From Aureispira sp050633105 (GTDB lineage Bacteria; Bacteroidota; Bacteroidia; Chitinophagales; Saprospiraceae), in contig JBOEFW010000056.1 in NCBI GenBank assembly GCA_050633105.1, positions 1-64,000 of the forward strand: 64,000 bases of DNA. The letters are read 5' to 3'. Shown piece by piece: positions 34,774 to 44,803 of the stretch (positions are counted from its first letter, which is position 1; every line of letters starts with the position of its first letter). Under the pieces are notes generated by a model that did no database searches, had not been told where the DNA came from, and saw only the letters and a program-made list of their open reading frames with translations. Made by a program: the position numbers and the translations under genes.

Positions 34774-36801
34774 TTATCTTCTTTTAGGGCAATTTTTATA
34801 ACGACGAGAACTGTTGTAGAAACTAACAATTGGAATGTCAACGGCTAAAAAAGCTCCCCAACGCCAGCCACTAGCTTGTACAACATTGAGGTTATTATCT
34901 GTAACACTACGCAAATTAGGTCCTAATTGTGCTCCGACTCCAATCGCAATAGGATACTTAGGAATTGCATAAACCAAATAAGCACCAGGGGCAAAAACAT
35001 TTTCTATTTTTAAATCGGGCAAATCACTGGCAGAATTATCTTGAAAACGTAAAGAGGTCAAAGCACCAATATCTATTAACGATGCTAAAACACCAACGGA
35101 ACCATAATTGTTGAACCCCATATTAAAACTCACTCCGATTGGTGTCGCAATCGCATAGTAAGGATTGGTGCCTAAACCATTATTAAGGGTTTCTTGTCCA
35201 CCAGAAATACCTACAAAGGCATTGAGCGCAATGCTGAATTTAGAGTATTTTTTCATGGCAGAACTCCCTGGAGGCAACGCAAAAGCAGCAATAACATTAG
35301 ATACTTCTTCAGGTGTTTTGGCACCAACAGCAGTAGCGATAAACGTACCATATTTTAATAACGTCTGGCGCTGACATTGGAAGCTATCTTGTGGCAATAA
35401 TTTTTCTATTACAAAAAGAGAATGCACTAAAGCCGAAGTGTATTGCTGGCGGTTGATTTCTAGGGTAATGGTATTTAGATCTCCAACAATGCTCAAATAA
35501 CGAGTGACAAGACTGTCCATCGGACTAGGTCCCATAAGTTCGCGTTTGAAGGTATTGGCATACAAAATCAACTCACAAACTCCTTGTGTAAAGTTGAAGT
35601 AATTTTGATGTTCGGTTTCGATTTCAGCGGCTGTTTTGGGAGCACTGTTACGATTGCGGCGACTGCTGTTATTTTGTGTGCGAATGTTATCGGCCAAGCG
35701 CTCTAGTTTACTTGCCTCATTTAAGAATAATTTAAAGGTATTGAGTAACTGGCGCGTACGATCTGTATTATCCACCAAAAGAGAAAGGTGCTGTGCCAAG
35801 GTTTGTGTACCAATGGTTAACGTTTTGCCTTCTTCATAAAGAAAACCCAAGTAAAATGCTACGGTGACAGGGTCGCGTAAGAGATCAACAACGCGTTGAG
35901 GATCTACCCAATAGCCATTTCCTTCTTTTTGTTCTAAGGACTTAGAAATAACTCCCAAAACCTTTACATGATCTTGTATCACCTTTAAGTGCCCTGTCTT
36001 GTCATCAGTAGAATCTAAGACTTGTAAGTAGGAATTCTCTGCTAGGTAAGTAATGACATTAGCTGGAGTGGTCTTATCATAAATCAATTCTGTTACCTTG
36101 AAAAAATCACTCATTAAGTGACGGGCTAAAGGATCTTTGATGCGATTCGATAATTGTACATAATCGTCTAAATTATACACTAAATTGTCTAAATCCATTA
36201 AGAACGATTCCCGCAGCAATTCCCAAAATGCCTTGAACTGATAAATGTTGTCATCAATTTTTAAAAGCACTTCTTTGGTCTTTGGAAATAAAAAACGCAT
36301 TTCCTCCGATTTTTCGAGCGCTTTACGCAATTCTATAAAAAAGGCGATATTGAGCTCTTGTTTTGTTCGTTCTACCAAGAAGTCTGTTAAACCCAGTAAA
36401 AAAGTGGAGCCAGGTACGCCTAGGCCTGTTCCTAGAGGGTCTAAACTTCCTCGAGCATTGGCGCGTATTTTTGATAAGTCTACAACATTGCCTGCTAAAC
36501 TTTGCAATAAATCATCCGTTAAAAAAGGAGAGATGAAAGGATTCTTATCATACGCGGCCAAGATTTGCTGGTGCGTTAAGGTGGTTGGATTGTTAACAGA
36601 ATCTCTAGTTGCTTGTAAATGGCTTGCTAACAAGGCATAAAAAGCTTTGACTCGGGCATCTGAAGTGCCTTCTTGTAAGGTACCATCTTTAGTGAGGTAG
36701 GTACGTAATTCAAAAGCGCTGTGAATGGCTTGCCCTTGTGTGGAGGATAAATTAGAGAGCATAAAAATACTCATCCAAAAGAGTAAAAGTTGTTTAGTCA
36801 T
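34774..36801 (-). CDS. Secreted partner of the CHAT protein, beta-rich C-terminus
   Basis: A 675-aa protein I do not recognise. Signal peptide 1-23 (MTKQLLLFWMSIFMLSNLSSTQG-Q). Residues of about 30-490 look all-helical with many amphipathic segments (RTKQELNIAFFIELRKALEKSEEMRFLF). From about 500 the character changes to beta-rich, glycine/aromatic segments (YSKFSIALNAFVGISGG, YAIATPIGVSFNMGFNNYGSVGVLASL, YLVYAIPKYPIAIGVGAQLGP, SGWRWGAFLAVDIPIVSFY) that could form an outer-membrane barrel of eight or so strands. It starts 35 nt after the CHAT gene stop, so it is co-transcribed. The function, perhaps a substrate, anchor or channel for the CHAT protein, is inference. Confidence 0.7.
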   Translation of the reverse strand: MTKQLLLFWMSIFMLSNLSSTQGQAIHSAFELRTYLTKDGTLQEGTSDARVKAFYALLASHLQATRDSVNNPTTLTHQQILAAYDKNPFISPFLTDDLLQSLAGNVVDLSKIRANARGSLDPLGTGLGVPGSTFLLGLTDFLVERTKQELNIAFFIELRKALEKSEEMRFLFPKTKEVLLKIDDNIYQFKAFWELLRESFLMDLDNLVYNLDDYVQLSNRIKDPLARHLMSDFFKVTELIYDKTTPANVITYLAENSYLQVLDSTDDKTGHLKVIQDHVKVLGVISKSLEQKEGNGYWVDPQRVVDLLRDPVTVAFYLGFLYEEGKTLTIGTQTLAQHLSLLVDNTDRTRQLLNTFKLFLNEASKLERLADNIRTQNNSSRRNRNSAPKTAAEIETEHQNYFNFTQGVCELILYANTFKRELMGPSPMDSLVTRYLSIVGDLNTITLEINRQQYTSALVHSLFVIEKLLPQDSFQCQRQTLLKYGTFIATAVGAKTPEEVSNVIAAFALPPGSSAMKKYSKFSIALNAFVGISGGQETLNNGLGTNPYYAIATPIGVSFNMGFNNYGSVGVLASLIDIGALTSLRFQDNSASDLPDLKIENVFAPGAYLVYAIPKYPIAIGVGAQLGPNLRSVTDNNLNVVQASGWRWGAFLAVDIPIVSFYNSSRRYKNCPKRR

Positions 36802-36836
36802 AGTGTTCCGTAGTGTTAATAAGTGTTCATAAAAGA

Positions 36837-39800
36837 TTATTCTATTAATAAAAAGGCTGCCCAGTAATAGGGATTTTTGTAGCGTCTGCTCATTTCTTGT
36901 TGGGCATATTCAAAGGCAGCGTGAGCAGAATTGCCTGTTAAGTAACGGGCGTAAAAAAGCTGCATCAGTTCTGCTGTTTGGGCATCAGGAACTTTCCAAA
37001 GACTAATAATAAGTTGTTGTGCGCCTGCGATTTTAAAAGCGCGTCGTAAACCCAAAATCCCTTCTGTATTATCAATATCTCCTCGTCCTGTCTCACAAGC
37101 AGAAAGAACAACTAATTTAGTATTAAAGAGATCTAAGTTAGAAACTTCTAAGGCAGTGAAAATGCCATCTTCTAAACCTTCTATTGTATTACCTCCTTTC
37201 CATACTCGATTGATACCAGCTAGGGCCAAACCAGAACGAAGGAGGGGATTGGATGCCGCAGCAATATTGTCTTCTACTCCTTTTTTCTTCTTTTTAGCCC
37301 CTGTTTTTTGACTATTGGGTGTTGGAGTAGGGAAAAAATATCCATGGGTAGCAATGTGTAGAATATCAGGCGCTTCATTGGCAAAATTGGTTAAATTTTC
37401 TTCGGTAGCCAAGACACCACTTAATAGTTTTACCTCAGAACCACTAGGGAATAAATTACCAATCGCTAAAACCTCTTCTAAGGTCCCATCTAAATAAACA
37501 AAATCTTCTCCACGAGCTCCTGCTTTTATAGCCACAGAGGGGGGGGGAGTTGTGGTGACAACAGGATTGTTGGCAAGAAGCCCATTGAGTTCTGCTTCTG
37601 TCAAGTCAAATTTAACACCACCGACCAACAGGGCACTTGTATTATCTGTAGGCCCTTTATCCGATTTAAGATGTAACAAATCACGTAAAGCGCCATAATA
37701 ATGGATAGACCATTTATTCATAATGCGCTTATGCTGAAAATTACCTGTTTGTAAAGTGCCAAAGGCAATTCTACTCAATATTCCAGTAGGGCAAAGATGT
37801 AAATGTTGCGCCTGATTAATATATGGCAACAAAGGCTCCCAGACCAAGGAATACAGGTATCGACTCTCAGAAGTTTCTGTGATGTAGTTAAAACTAGTTG
37901 GAGAAACGTCTGCTGCTAATACATCTGCTAATTCTTCTTGGGTAGCAAGGCGTACAAAATGGGGGTAAGGGTGGCGAGGAATAACAACCGCCGCATAATA
38001 AACAGATTGTCGGATACCTGCCTCATTGGTTTCAGGAACCAATAAAAAATCAATAGCCATGGTCAAGCTATCAGGCGTTTCCATATTGTAAAGTAAGCGT
38101 TTGATGTCTACAAAATCCAAGTTTCGATTGTTCTTATCATAAATGGTTCTTAGGTCTTTGCTTGATAAACCAATCTCCTTTTCTAAATCAGTGATGCGGG
38201 CATCTAGATTGTTTTGGATGTCTAAAGGGAGACTAGTAGAACTGGACAATTCTTTGCGCAGATTTTGCATTTCTAGACACTTATTGCGCAAGAGCATATT
38301 TTCGGTCACATTGCAGACACTTTGTAAATTATTAGTGGTTTCCAAAGATAGGCCTTTGATGATAAGATGGCTGTTAAAGGCTTCTAAGAGTAGATCAGGG
38401 TTGTTGTAACGAATAGCAAATTCAAAGAAAGTATCAAAGCGTTTAAGAATAGGTTTTAAGAACAACAAACGCTCTTGTTCTGAAAGAGAAGTATAATTTT
38501 GCTGTACCCGTTTTAAGTCTGTTGATAAGGCTTTTAGTAAATGAATACTTGCTAAATCATCTCGTTCCGTTACTTGATAATATTCGGCAAAAGCCAAGTG
38601 AATTTGAGATAATTCTTCCTTATCTGTAATTACTGCTAAGGCTTGGTTATAATATCGTTCAGCTTTCTCATCTTCATAATCATAAACGGCTAAGGTGGCT
38701 AAATTAGCTAACAAGCTGCCTACCTCCTTTAGCTTAATAGGGGAGCGTGGATCTTCTACAAAATGTAAGGCTTTATTAAAATACAACCGAGCTTGTGCGA
38801 TCTCTTCTAGTTCAAAGAAAATACGGCCCTTGTTTTGTAACACATCAACATATAAAATAGCTGACTTCTTCTCTTTGTAGGTATCAAAAATGGTGAAATC
38901 TTCTTGGAAAATAACTATGTTTTCTAAGGTTAAATCAAAGATTTCTAATGCTTCTTCATACTGCTTTTCTCTATAAAATAGGTCGCCTATATTGTTGGTA
39001 GCATGAACGACTTTCCAAACGCCTTCTTCAAAAGAAGTGCTTAAGACAGGAGCTAATCGAATGAGTTTTTTATAATAATCTCTCGCCCTGTAACGCCGCC
39101 CTGTTTTACGATAAATACTAGCGAGTTTATCAATAGTTCTTAGGTACCAATCATTGGTTTTAGAGGCATTTTCTGCTACCAAATAATCAGGGTTCTCTCG
39201 TTCAAAGTAGCGAGCAATGCGTTCAAAATATTGTTCAGAAGCAACCAAACGTTCTGATTCATACAGCCAATTGGCATAGCGCTCTACATATTTCAAAAAG
39301 TAACGCTCATAATCTTTTTCCTGCTCTTCTTTGAGTCGAATTAATTCTTCAAAAAAGGTACTTACTTGCTCTTCCGTCCAAGGAGAGAATTGAGTGATGT
39401 TTTGTGTAACCCGATCTAATAATTCTGTATAGGCATATTCATCACCTACTTTCTGGTACATTTCTAAAACTTCCTGATAGCGTTTTAAAGAAATCGCTGC
39501 ATTTTCGGTTTTTGTGGTATCATAAAAATAAGCATCCGCTAAGACCTCTAGGAATTTGCCCATTTCTGTGCTAATCGGACTGTATTGGCGCTGCACACTA
39601 TCCATAGAAAAGACTAGTAATTCTTCTAATTGAGGAATGGGGACAACCTTCGGCAAAGTTCTGATAATGGGATCGATGTGATATTCTGGATCTAGTTTAA
39701 ACAAGGCGTCTAACCACGGAAGAACAATGTCTAAATGTTCTGGTGGAAGATTGCTGATCCCTCTTTTTAAATAGCTGGCCCCTCGTTTGTCGGCTAGAAT

Positions 39801-41225
39801 GTTTTGTCTATAATGTTCATATAAGAGTTGGTAATAGGCTTCCCAATATTGACCGCTTTGCAACCCATAAAGTTGTTGCATTACATTGAGATTGTGTTCT
39901 TGAATGAGGACCACGCGCCAAGTAGAAATGACCTGTGCCCAATAGTATTGTAGTAAGGTGCCATCGCCTTCAGGCGGCAAAACGCCACGCTGATCCATCA
40001 ACGCCAATTGATCAAATGCTTGATGAAAAACAGTTTCAGCAGGGACATCGTCTCCATCATGAGCATAGATGTTTCCTAGTTCAATTAATGCCTCTAAATA
40101 GAGTCGTCCTTCTCTTCCTTGTTCAGAGCGATAGACTTCTATCAAATCCTTTTGCATGGCTACTTTACGTTCTACTTCACTGAGTTCCCAGTTGTTTTCA
40201 ATAGAAGCTACCCGCTTATAATAAAGGTTATCTATACCATAATGTTTTTTTATATCTCGACGAGCCCATCTAAAGAGGTCATAAAACTCATAGGTAGGAA
40301 CATACTCATCATAATGTAGCTGTGCTATTCGTTGGAGTAGAATAATAAAATCATCATTGTTGGTTTCATGTGCCTCTAAACGTTCAAAGAAGGGGCGTTC
40401 TACTAGATAATAACGCTGCATTCTTGGCGTCAAAATCTTATAAGTTTTCTGATACAAGGCATGATTTGTTCCCAATTGTTTATCATAAATAACCAAGGCC
40501 TCACTCAAACGTAAATACGCAGAATCTAGATAAAAATCATCCTTTGGGAATTTCTTTGCCTGTGCCAATACCGCTGCTCCATATTGTGAGAGTATAGCGG
40601 CCAATTCCAAGCTATCGCTTACAGGATTAGCTAAGGCTATATTGACCGCCGCGTGGCTTGTTGCTATGTTGATTCTATAAGTATTGAGGTGGCGTTTGGC
40701 GTAGGCTAAGAGTTTATTTTGCTCGGCAGTGGGTAAGGAGGCTAGAACTTGCATCCCCATTGTCATCAAATCATAAGCTTCTAGATCCCCATCGTCTATA
40801 AAAACCTTGCTTCGCCAAAACAATTTTTCTACATAAAGTGCAGGGTTACTCTTCCTTGTTTTTTCAGCGGCTTCTAAGGCTAATTGGCTGTCAAAAAGCT
40901 GATCAATAGGATACGGTAAATTTTTTAATGCAGCTTGATAGAGGGGGCTGTTGGGGCCTGCTTCTGTGTAAATTTTTGCTAAAGAGGCTAAGGCTAAATC
41001 CTCCCATTCTAATATTAAAGCCTTGTCTAGTGTTTGCATGTACAAACCACTTAGTTCAACAGCCGCCTTGGCATAATTGAGATGTTCTTTACTAAAGAGC
41101 ACCTCTGCCTCTTCTAAAGCTTTTTGTGCTTCCAATATGGCTACGGTATCCAATACAGGATCTTGCTGTGCTTGGGTAGAAAAGGCGGTAAACAGCAAAA
41201 AAAGCGATAGAAAAAATAGTTTCAT
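36837..41225 (-). CDS. Secreted TPR-CHAT caspase-like protein
   Basis: A 1462-aa protein with a signal peptide (MKLFFLSLFLLFTAFSTQA-Q). Residues of about 25-960 are helical repeats, many of TPR type (YYKKLIRLAPVLS..., LFYREKQYEEALEIFDLTLENIVIF, DVLQNKGRIFFELEEIAQARLYFNKALHF). The C-terminal CHAT domain (about 1110-1462) belongs to the caspase-like peptidases and keeps the dyad His1294 (HIATHGYFF) and Cys1377 (VVLSACETGRGD), so it is probably active. A Lys run (about 1311-1315) lies between them. No T9SS sorting domain is seen. It heads a minus-strand run with the 675-aa secreted gene 35 nt downstream. Promoter at 41264-41294. Confidence 0.9.
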   Translation of the reverse strand: MKLFFLSLFLLFTAFSTQAQQDPVLDTVAILEAQKALEEAEVLFSKEHLNYAKAAVELSGLYMQTLDKALILEWEDLALASLAKIYTEAGPNSPLYQAALKNLPYPIDQLFDSQLALEAAEKTRKSNPALYVEKLFWRSKVFIDDGDLEAYDLMTMGMQVLASLPTAEQNKLLAYAKRHLNTYRINIATSHAAVNIALANPVSDSLELAAILSQYGAAVLAQAKKFPKDDFYLDSAYLRLSEALVIYDKQLGTNHALYQKTYKILTPRMQRYYLVERPFFERLEAHETNNDDFIILLQRIAQLHYDEYVPTYEFYDLFRWARRDIKKHYGIDNLYYKRVASIENNWELSEVERKVAMQKDLIEVYRSEQGREGRLYLEALIELGNIYAHDGDDVPAETVFHQAFDQLALMDQRGVLPPEGDGTLLQYYWAQVISTWRVVLIQEHNLNVMQQLYGLQSGQYWEAYYQLLYEHYRQNILADKRGASYLKRGISNLPPEHLDIVLPWLDALFKLDPEYHIDPIIRTLPKVVPIPQLEELLVFSMDSVQRQYSPISTEMGKFLEVLADAYFYDTTKTENAAISLKRYQEVLEMYQKVGDEYAYTELLDRVTQNITQFSPWTEEQVSTFFEELIRLKEEQEKDYERYFLKYVERYANWLYESERLVASEQYFERIARYFERENPDYLVAENASKTNDWYLRTIDKLASIYRKTGRRYRARDYYKKLIRLAPVLSTSFEEGVWKVVHATNNIGDLFYREKQYEEALEIFDLTLENIVIFQEDFTIFDTYKEKKSAILYVDVLQNKGRIFFELEEIAQARLYFNKALHFVEDPRSPIKLKEVGSLLANLATLAVYDYEDEKAERYYNQALAVITDKEELSQIHLAFAEYYQVTERDDLASIHLLKALSTDLKRVQQNYTSLSEQERLLFLKPILKRFDTFFEFAIRYNNPDLLLEAFNSHLIIKGLSLETTNNLQSVCNVTENMLLRNKCLEMQNLRKELSSSTSLPLDIQNNLDARITDLEKEIGLSSKDLRTIYDKNNRNLDFVDIKRLLYNMETPDSLTMAIDFLLVPETNEAGIRQSVYYAAVVIPRHPYPHFVRLATQEELADVLAADVSPTSFNYITETSESRYLYSLVWEPLLPYINQAQHLHLCPTGILSRIAFGTLQTGNFQHKRIMNKWSIHYYGALRDLLHLKSDKGPTDNTSALLVGGVKFDLTEAELNGLLANNPVVTTTPPPSVAIKAGARGEDFVYLDGTLEEVLAIGNLFPSGSEVKLLSGVLATEENLTNFANEAPDILHIATHGYFFPTPTPNSQKTGAKKKKKGVEDNIAAASNPLLRSGLALAGINRVWKGGNTIEGLEDGIFTALEVSNLDLFNTKLVVLSACETGRGDIDNTEGILGLRRAFKIAGAQQLIISLWKVPDAQTAELMQLFYARYLTGNSAHAAFEYAQQEMSRRYKNPYYWAAFLLIE

Positions 41226-41263
41226 GGAAGCAGAATATCATTAGGTTCAGATAAGGAGAATTT

Positions 41264-41294
41264 CAAAAGTAAGCCTTTTGTACTAAAAATGCAA
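41264..41294 (-). promoter_or_regulatory. Bacteroidota-type promoter for the CHAT operon
   Basis: On the minus strand TTG (complement of 41292-41294), 20 nt, then TACTTTTG (complement of 41264-41271). The transcript would start near 41258, about 33 nt before the ATG. Confidence 0.6.
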
Positions 41295-41420
41295 GTGGAA
41301 TTTTTAGAATATAGAGTATTTCTAGGCAAGGAAGTTCTTATGATAAAGAAGCTTAAATCCCCTTGTTCCACAAAAGATAACTTATTCTGAGAACAAAATG
41401 GCATTCCATTAAAAGCAAGC

Positions 41421-41458
41421 TAAAAAAAGGCAGAATGAAACACTGTTTCATTCTGCCT
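41421..41458 (-). terminator. Rho-independent terminator of the oxidase-lipase unit
   Basis: A 14-bp perfect stem aggcagaatgaaac (41428-41441) with 41445-41458 and a 3-nt loop. On the minus strand it is followed by a U run (complement of 41422-41428). It isolates the lipase from the CHAT promoter. Confidence 0.9.
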
Positions 41459-41525
41459 CTAGAATATCTTTAGGAAGAAAGTTTAACTTCTTTTCCTTAG
41501 ATGATTTTGAACAAGTTGTTCTCTT

Positions 41526-43097
41526 TTAAATGTTAGAATCACCAATAAATAGAAGTGCTTCCACTAATTCAGGCGATTCCTCTAATAACTTTTCTAGTGC
41601 AGCTATTGCTTCTTCTTCTGTTTCAGGAACGGTCAAATCAGTATCTATTTCTGTAGTAATATCCAAGTCAACTCCTTCTAGTTCTGCTACATTAATAGGA
41701 TTCTTATCAAGCCAGTCAGCAGCGAGGTCGGCTAGTTTTGTTAATAGGACAATTCCTGTAGCTACCGTCCATTTTTCTTTTGTTTTTCTCTCTTTTCTCT
41801 TTTTTTTTCTCTCTTCTCTACTTTCTTTTTTCTTTTCTCTACTTTTTTTTCGAAAGTTGAATAGCTCATGTATTGCACTTCTTTCTTTATCTGTAAATTG
41901 CCAAGGGAGTTTTTCATTGGAAGTTTTAGGATTATTATAAGCAGATACATGTTGCAGAAGAACTTGTAACAAAAAGCGAAGGAAAGTTTTTAATGTTTGC
42001 CATTCATCTTTATTATAGATTCGACTTAGTGATTTTTTTACAGAGGAGAAAAATAAAACACCAGCAATAATGTTAATTTTTTGTTCGATTTTATCATCTG
42101 TACATATGATTTTTTTGATAGGGATTAGAGTGTTTTCCCAAACTTTTACCTTAAAATTTTCATTAGGTTTTTCAGGCATTCGTACATAGGCCTGTTCTTT
42201 GGCGTAGTGTGAAGCCCAATATAAAAAACGAGCTATGATGGGATGTTGGGGTTGGATATTATGTGTGCCAAATTTCCAACTTCCATAGTTTTTAGTAAGT
42301 TGTTGGAGCCCTTCAAAATTCCAACAAAGCGGGACTAAATCATTGGTATTGTATACCGCATGATATTCATTAAGTTGACGTTGGAGGTGATTTGCGAAAT
42401 CTTGATTACCTGGTGTTGGGCCAGCTGTTGGGTAAGCGTTTATTTTTACCCCCTTATATTGGTTTGAATTGACTGCTCCTTGCATTTTATCTGCAAGGGC
42501 TGTGGCGACTAATGGTGTTAAACAACCGCCCAAACTGTGTCCCCCTACAGAGATAGAACAGTCTACATTTTGGACTTCTTTCAGTAAAAAATCCATAAAG
42601 GTTGTTCCTTGTCCTTTAGCGCCTTTAGCTGGTTTTAGGGCTAATAAAGCATTCAAACCAGTGCTTCCTGCCTGTGAGATACGCGGATTTCCTTCAATTG
42701 CTATTCCTTCCCAAGGAACACTGGTAGCAACATCAAAATCTTGCTCAAACCAACCTTTTAGAGAAACACCATTGGTGCCAGAGATACCAATGAAATATTC
42801 TTTTGTATCCTCTTTTTGAGCGATGTATAAAGCATTGTCTGTCGCCCAGTGCTTGATGGTCTCTTTTTTGTAAGTACGGGTATAGTTAGTATTACCTACA
42901 GCTGGTCCCCAAACTGTTTTCCATTTTCCTACTATTCCTGAGACAGTAGGATCTTCTAGGCAGACATTAATATTTAGAATGTTTTTGTAAAGTTCGGCTT
43001 CTGTTTCAGTAGCGTAGTTCGCATTTAAATTAGCAATCAAGTTCAAGGTGTACATCTGTTTGAGCTTGTTACTTTCTTCTAGCGTATTATTTTTCAT
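41526..43097 (-). CDS. Class 3 lipase with polybasic coiled-coil C-terminus
   Basis: A 523-aa alpha/beta-hydrolase of the lipase class 3 group. Nucleophile Ser188 in GGHSLGGC, Asp253 in YNTNDLVPLCW and His279 or His285 (THNIQPQHP) give a plausible triad; GISGTNGVSLKGWFEQDFDV and AYPTAGPTPGNQDFANHL match the family. No signal peptide or lipobox. After residue 400 comes an extremely charged Lys/Arg/Glu helix (about 413-440, KSREKKKESREERKKKRKERK), a hydrophobic segment (TVATGIVLLTKLADLAADWL) and an acidic tail. This end could bind membrane or a partner. It starts 29 nt after the FAD oxidase and ends at a strong terminator. Substrate unknown. Confidence 0.85.
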   Translation of the reverse strand: MKNNTLEESNKLKQMYTLNLIANLNANYATETEAELYKNILNINVCLEDPTVSGIVGKWKTVWGPAVGNTNYTRTYKKETIKHWATDNALYIAQKEDTKEYFIGISGTNGVSLKGWFEQDFDVATSVPWEGIAIEGNPRISQAGSTGLNALLALKPAKGAKGQGTTFMDFLLKEVQNVDCSISVGGHSLGGCLTPLVATALADKMQGAVNSNQYKGVKINAYPTAGPTPGNQDFANHLQRQLNEYHAVYNTNDLVPLCWNFEGLQQLTKNYGSWKFGTHNIQPQHPIIARFLYWASHYAKEQAYVRMPEKPNENFKVKVWENTLIPIKKIICTDDKIEQKINIIAGVLFFSSVKKSLSRIYNKDEWQTLKTFLRFLLQVLLQHVSAYNNPKTSNEKLPWQFTDKERSAIHELFNFRKKSREKKKESREERKKKRKERKTKEKWTVATGIVLLTKLADLAADWLDKNPINVAELEGVDLDITTEIDTDLTVPETEEEAIAALEKLLEESPELVEALLFIGDSNI

Positions 43098-43126
43098 TGT
43101 TAGAATGTTTTTATAAAGTGGAGTAA

Positions 43127-44803
43127 TTATTTTGATGAACCAGCAGGCGGGATACTCATTGGGAAGCGGAAGAGATTATCCTTATCATAATGCTTCTTAA
43201 TTCTTTGAAGCTCCGCAAAATTGTTCCCATAATATTCCTTTAAAGCAATATTCTTATCCACAAAGTTGATAAAAGCGCCTTCAAGATCCTGACCTAAATC
43301 TTGGCGTGCTTGATCGATCCATTGAATATAATTTTTCTTATCCCGTTCATAGGCAAGCCATTCTTTTTTAAATTTATGACTGTTATAGTTGGAGTCAACT
43401 GTTTGGGTATTACCAGCAAACTTAGGAGGACTCCACCAAGATTGGAGTTGTAGTAAAATCTCCTTATCTCGGTAATAGAAGGCACTTTCATGAGATTTGA
43501 TATTGCCTCCTGCGCCAGGCATACTATGCAAGACCATGTACAAACGAACACCTTCTATGTTTTTGGCATTGGTATTCCGTATAATATGGACCATTTTTTT
43601 AGCTAAAGAAGCATGAGATTCTTTGTTCCGAGGATAGCCAGAAGAAATTTTGTGGGGATGTGGTGCCAAGCAGGTAACTGCTGGTGGAGGGAGTTTTTTA
43701 TAAGAACTGCTATTGGATGGATCTAAATCGTTTAAAATAGCTTCTTGTTTTTTATTAATCCCTGTATACTCGTCTACAAAACCATTAATTATAGCGGACA
43801 TTAAGGGTTTGGAAGATTCAGGCCCTCCATCACTACCATCTAACTCTTCTAGACACTCTTCTTTGAACGAATTCTCCGTTTCAATAGGGTTAAATTTTTC
43901 TATGAAATCTTTCAAAATGACTCTAAGGTCATCTTTCCTACCATAGAATTTTCCAATGAATCCTAGAGGGAAATAAGTGGAGATCCATTTTCCATCTTTG
44001 AAGGTTTGCATGTCCTTATGTTGGACCCTCAAAGACATCACGGTTGTTAATGCTCTTGGGAAATCCTTTTGATGGTCTAAATACCATTTGATGGCTGCTT
44101 CTTCGTTATCGCCCAACTCTTTCCATTGTAAATTGACGGTAGTAATATAGTCTCCAAGAGAATGGAGCTTAAATAGAAACTTCGTCACAATTCCAAAATT
44201 ACCTCCACCACCTCCTCGTAGTGCCCAAAAAAGATCTTTGTGCGCATTGTCAGCTCTAGCAGAAACAATGTCCCCGTTTGCTAATACGACTTCTGCCTCT
44301 TCAAAATTATCACAGGTGAGCCCCATTTTTCGAGTAGAAGTTCCCCATCCTCCACCAAGAGTTAAACCACCTACATTCACAGAAGAGCAACCACCTCCAG
44401 GAATGGTCTTATTAAAAAGTTGCAATTCATCATACACCTCTTGTAATGGTTTTCCTGTCGGAATCCAAGCGGTCAGTTTGTTGGCATCAGGATAGGTGAT
44501 TTGATTCATTTCAGATAATCGAATCATGACACTCTCATCTAAAGATGACATCCCTTCATGTTGATGCCCACCAGAGCGTACTCTGAATTTTATCTCATTT
44601 TCTTTACAGAAGGTCAAACAAAAACTAACCTGTTGTGCTGTTTTTGGAAAAACAACGGCACTTGGCTGATGATCAAAACGACTGTTTGATATTTCACGAG
44701 CCCAGTTGTAGTCAACAGATCCATTTTTTTGTTTTCTAATGACTCTAAAACCTTGTTTTAATCCTTCTTTCCAAAGGTCTTCAATCGTTTTTAGGTATTG
44801 CAT
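43127..44803 (-). CDS. FAD-linked oxidase, berberine-bridge-enzyme-like
   Basis: A 558-aa PCMH-fold oxidase. The FAD_binding_4 domain spans about residues 48-220, with His80 (RSGGHQHEG) and Cys139 (GGGCSSVNVGG) at the two covalent attachment sites, so bicovalent FAD is expected. A C-terminal BBE domain is present (NNFAELQRIKKHYDKDNLFRFPMSIPP). Known relatives oxidise sugars, oligosaccharides or alkaloids with O2, releasing H2O2; the substrate here is unknown. Unlike most bacterial relatives it has no signal peptide. A lipase gene follows 29 nt downstream. No clear promoter element was found upstream. Confidence 0.9.
   Translation of the reverse strand: MQYLKTIEDLWKEGLKQGFRVIRKQKNGSVDYNWAREISNSRFDHQPSAVVFPKTAQQVSFCLTFCKENEIKFRVRSGGHQHEGMSSLDESVMIRLSEMNQITYPDANKLTAWIPTGKPLQEVYDELQLFNKTIPGGGCSSVNVGGLTLGGGWGTSTRKMGLTCDNFEEAEVVLANGDIVSARADNAHKDLFWALRGGGGGNFGIVTKFLFKLHSLGDYITTVNLQWKELGDNEEAAIKWYLDHQKDFPRALTTVMSLRVQHKDMQTFKDGKWISTYFPLGFIGKFYGRKDDLRVILKDFIEKFNPIETENSFKEECLEELDGSDGGPESSKPLMSAIINGFVDEYTGINKKQEAILNDLDPSNSSSYKKLPPPAVTCLAPHPHKISSGYPRNKESHASLAKKMVHIIRNTNAKNIEGVRLYMVLHSMPGAGGNIKSHESAFYYRDKEILLQLQSWWSPPKFAGNTQTVDSNYNSHKFKKEWLAYERDKKNYIQWIDQARQDLGQDLEGAFINFVDKNIALKEYYGNNFAELQRIKKHYDKDNLFRFPMSIPPAGSSK

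Noticed and set aside
36837..41225. CHAT protein as a Craspase-like (TPR-CHAT/Cas7-11) defence effector
   Set aside because: It has a signal peptide and no Cas gene or CRISPR array lies in the window, so a type III-E role is not supported.
41526..44803. Natural-product biosynthesis cluster from the BBE-like oxidase
   Set aside because: No synthase, ligase, transporter or other tailoring gene is nearby; only the lipase is linked.
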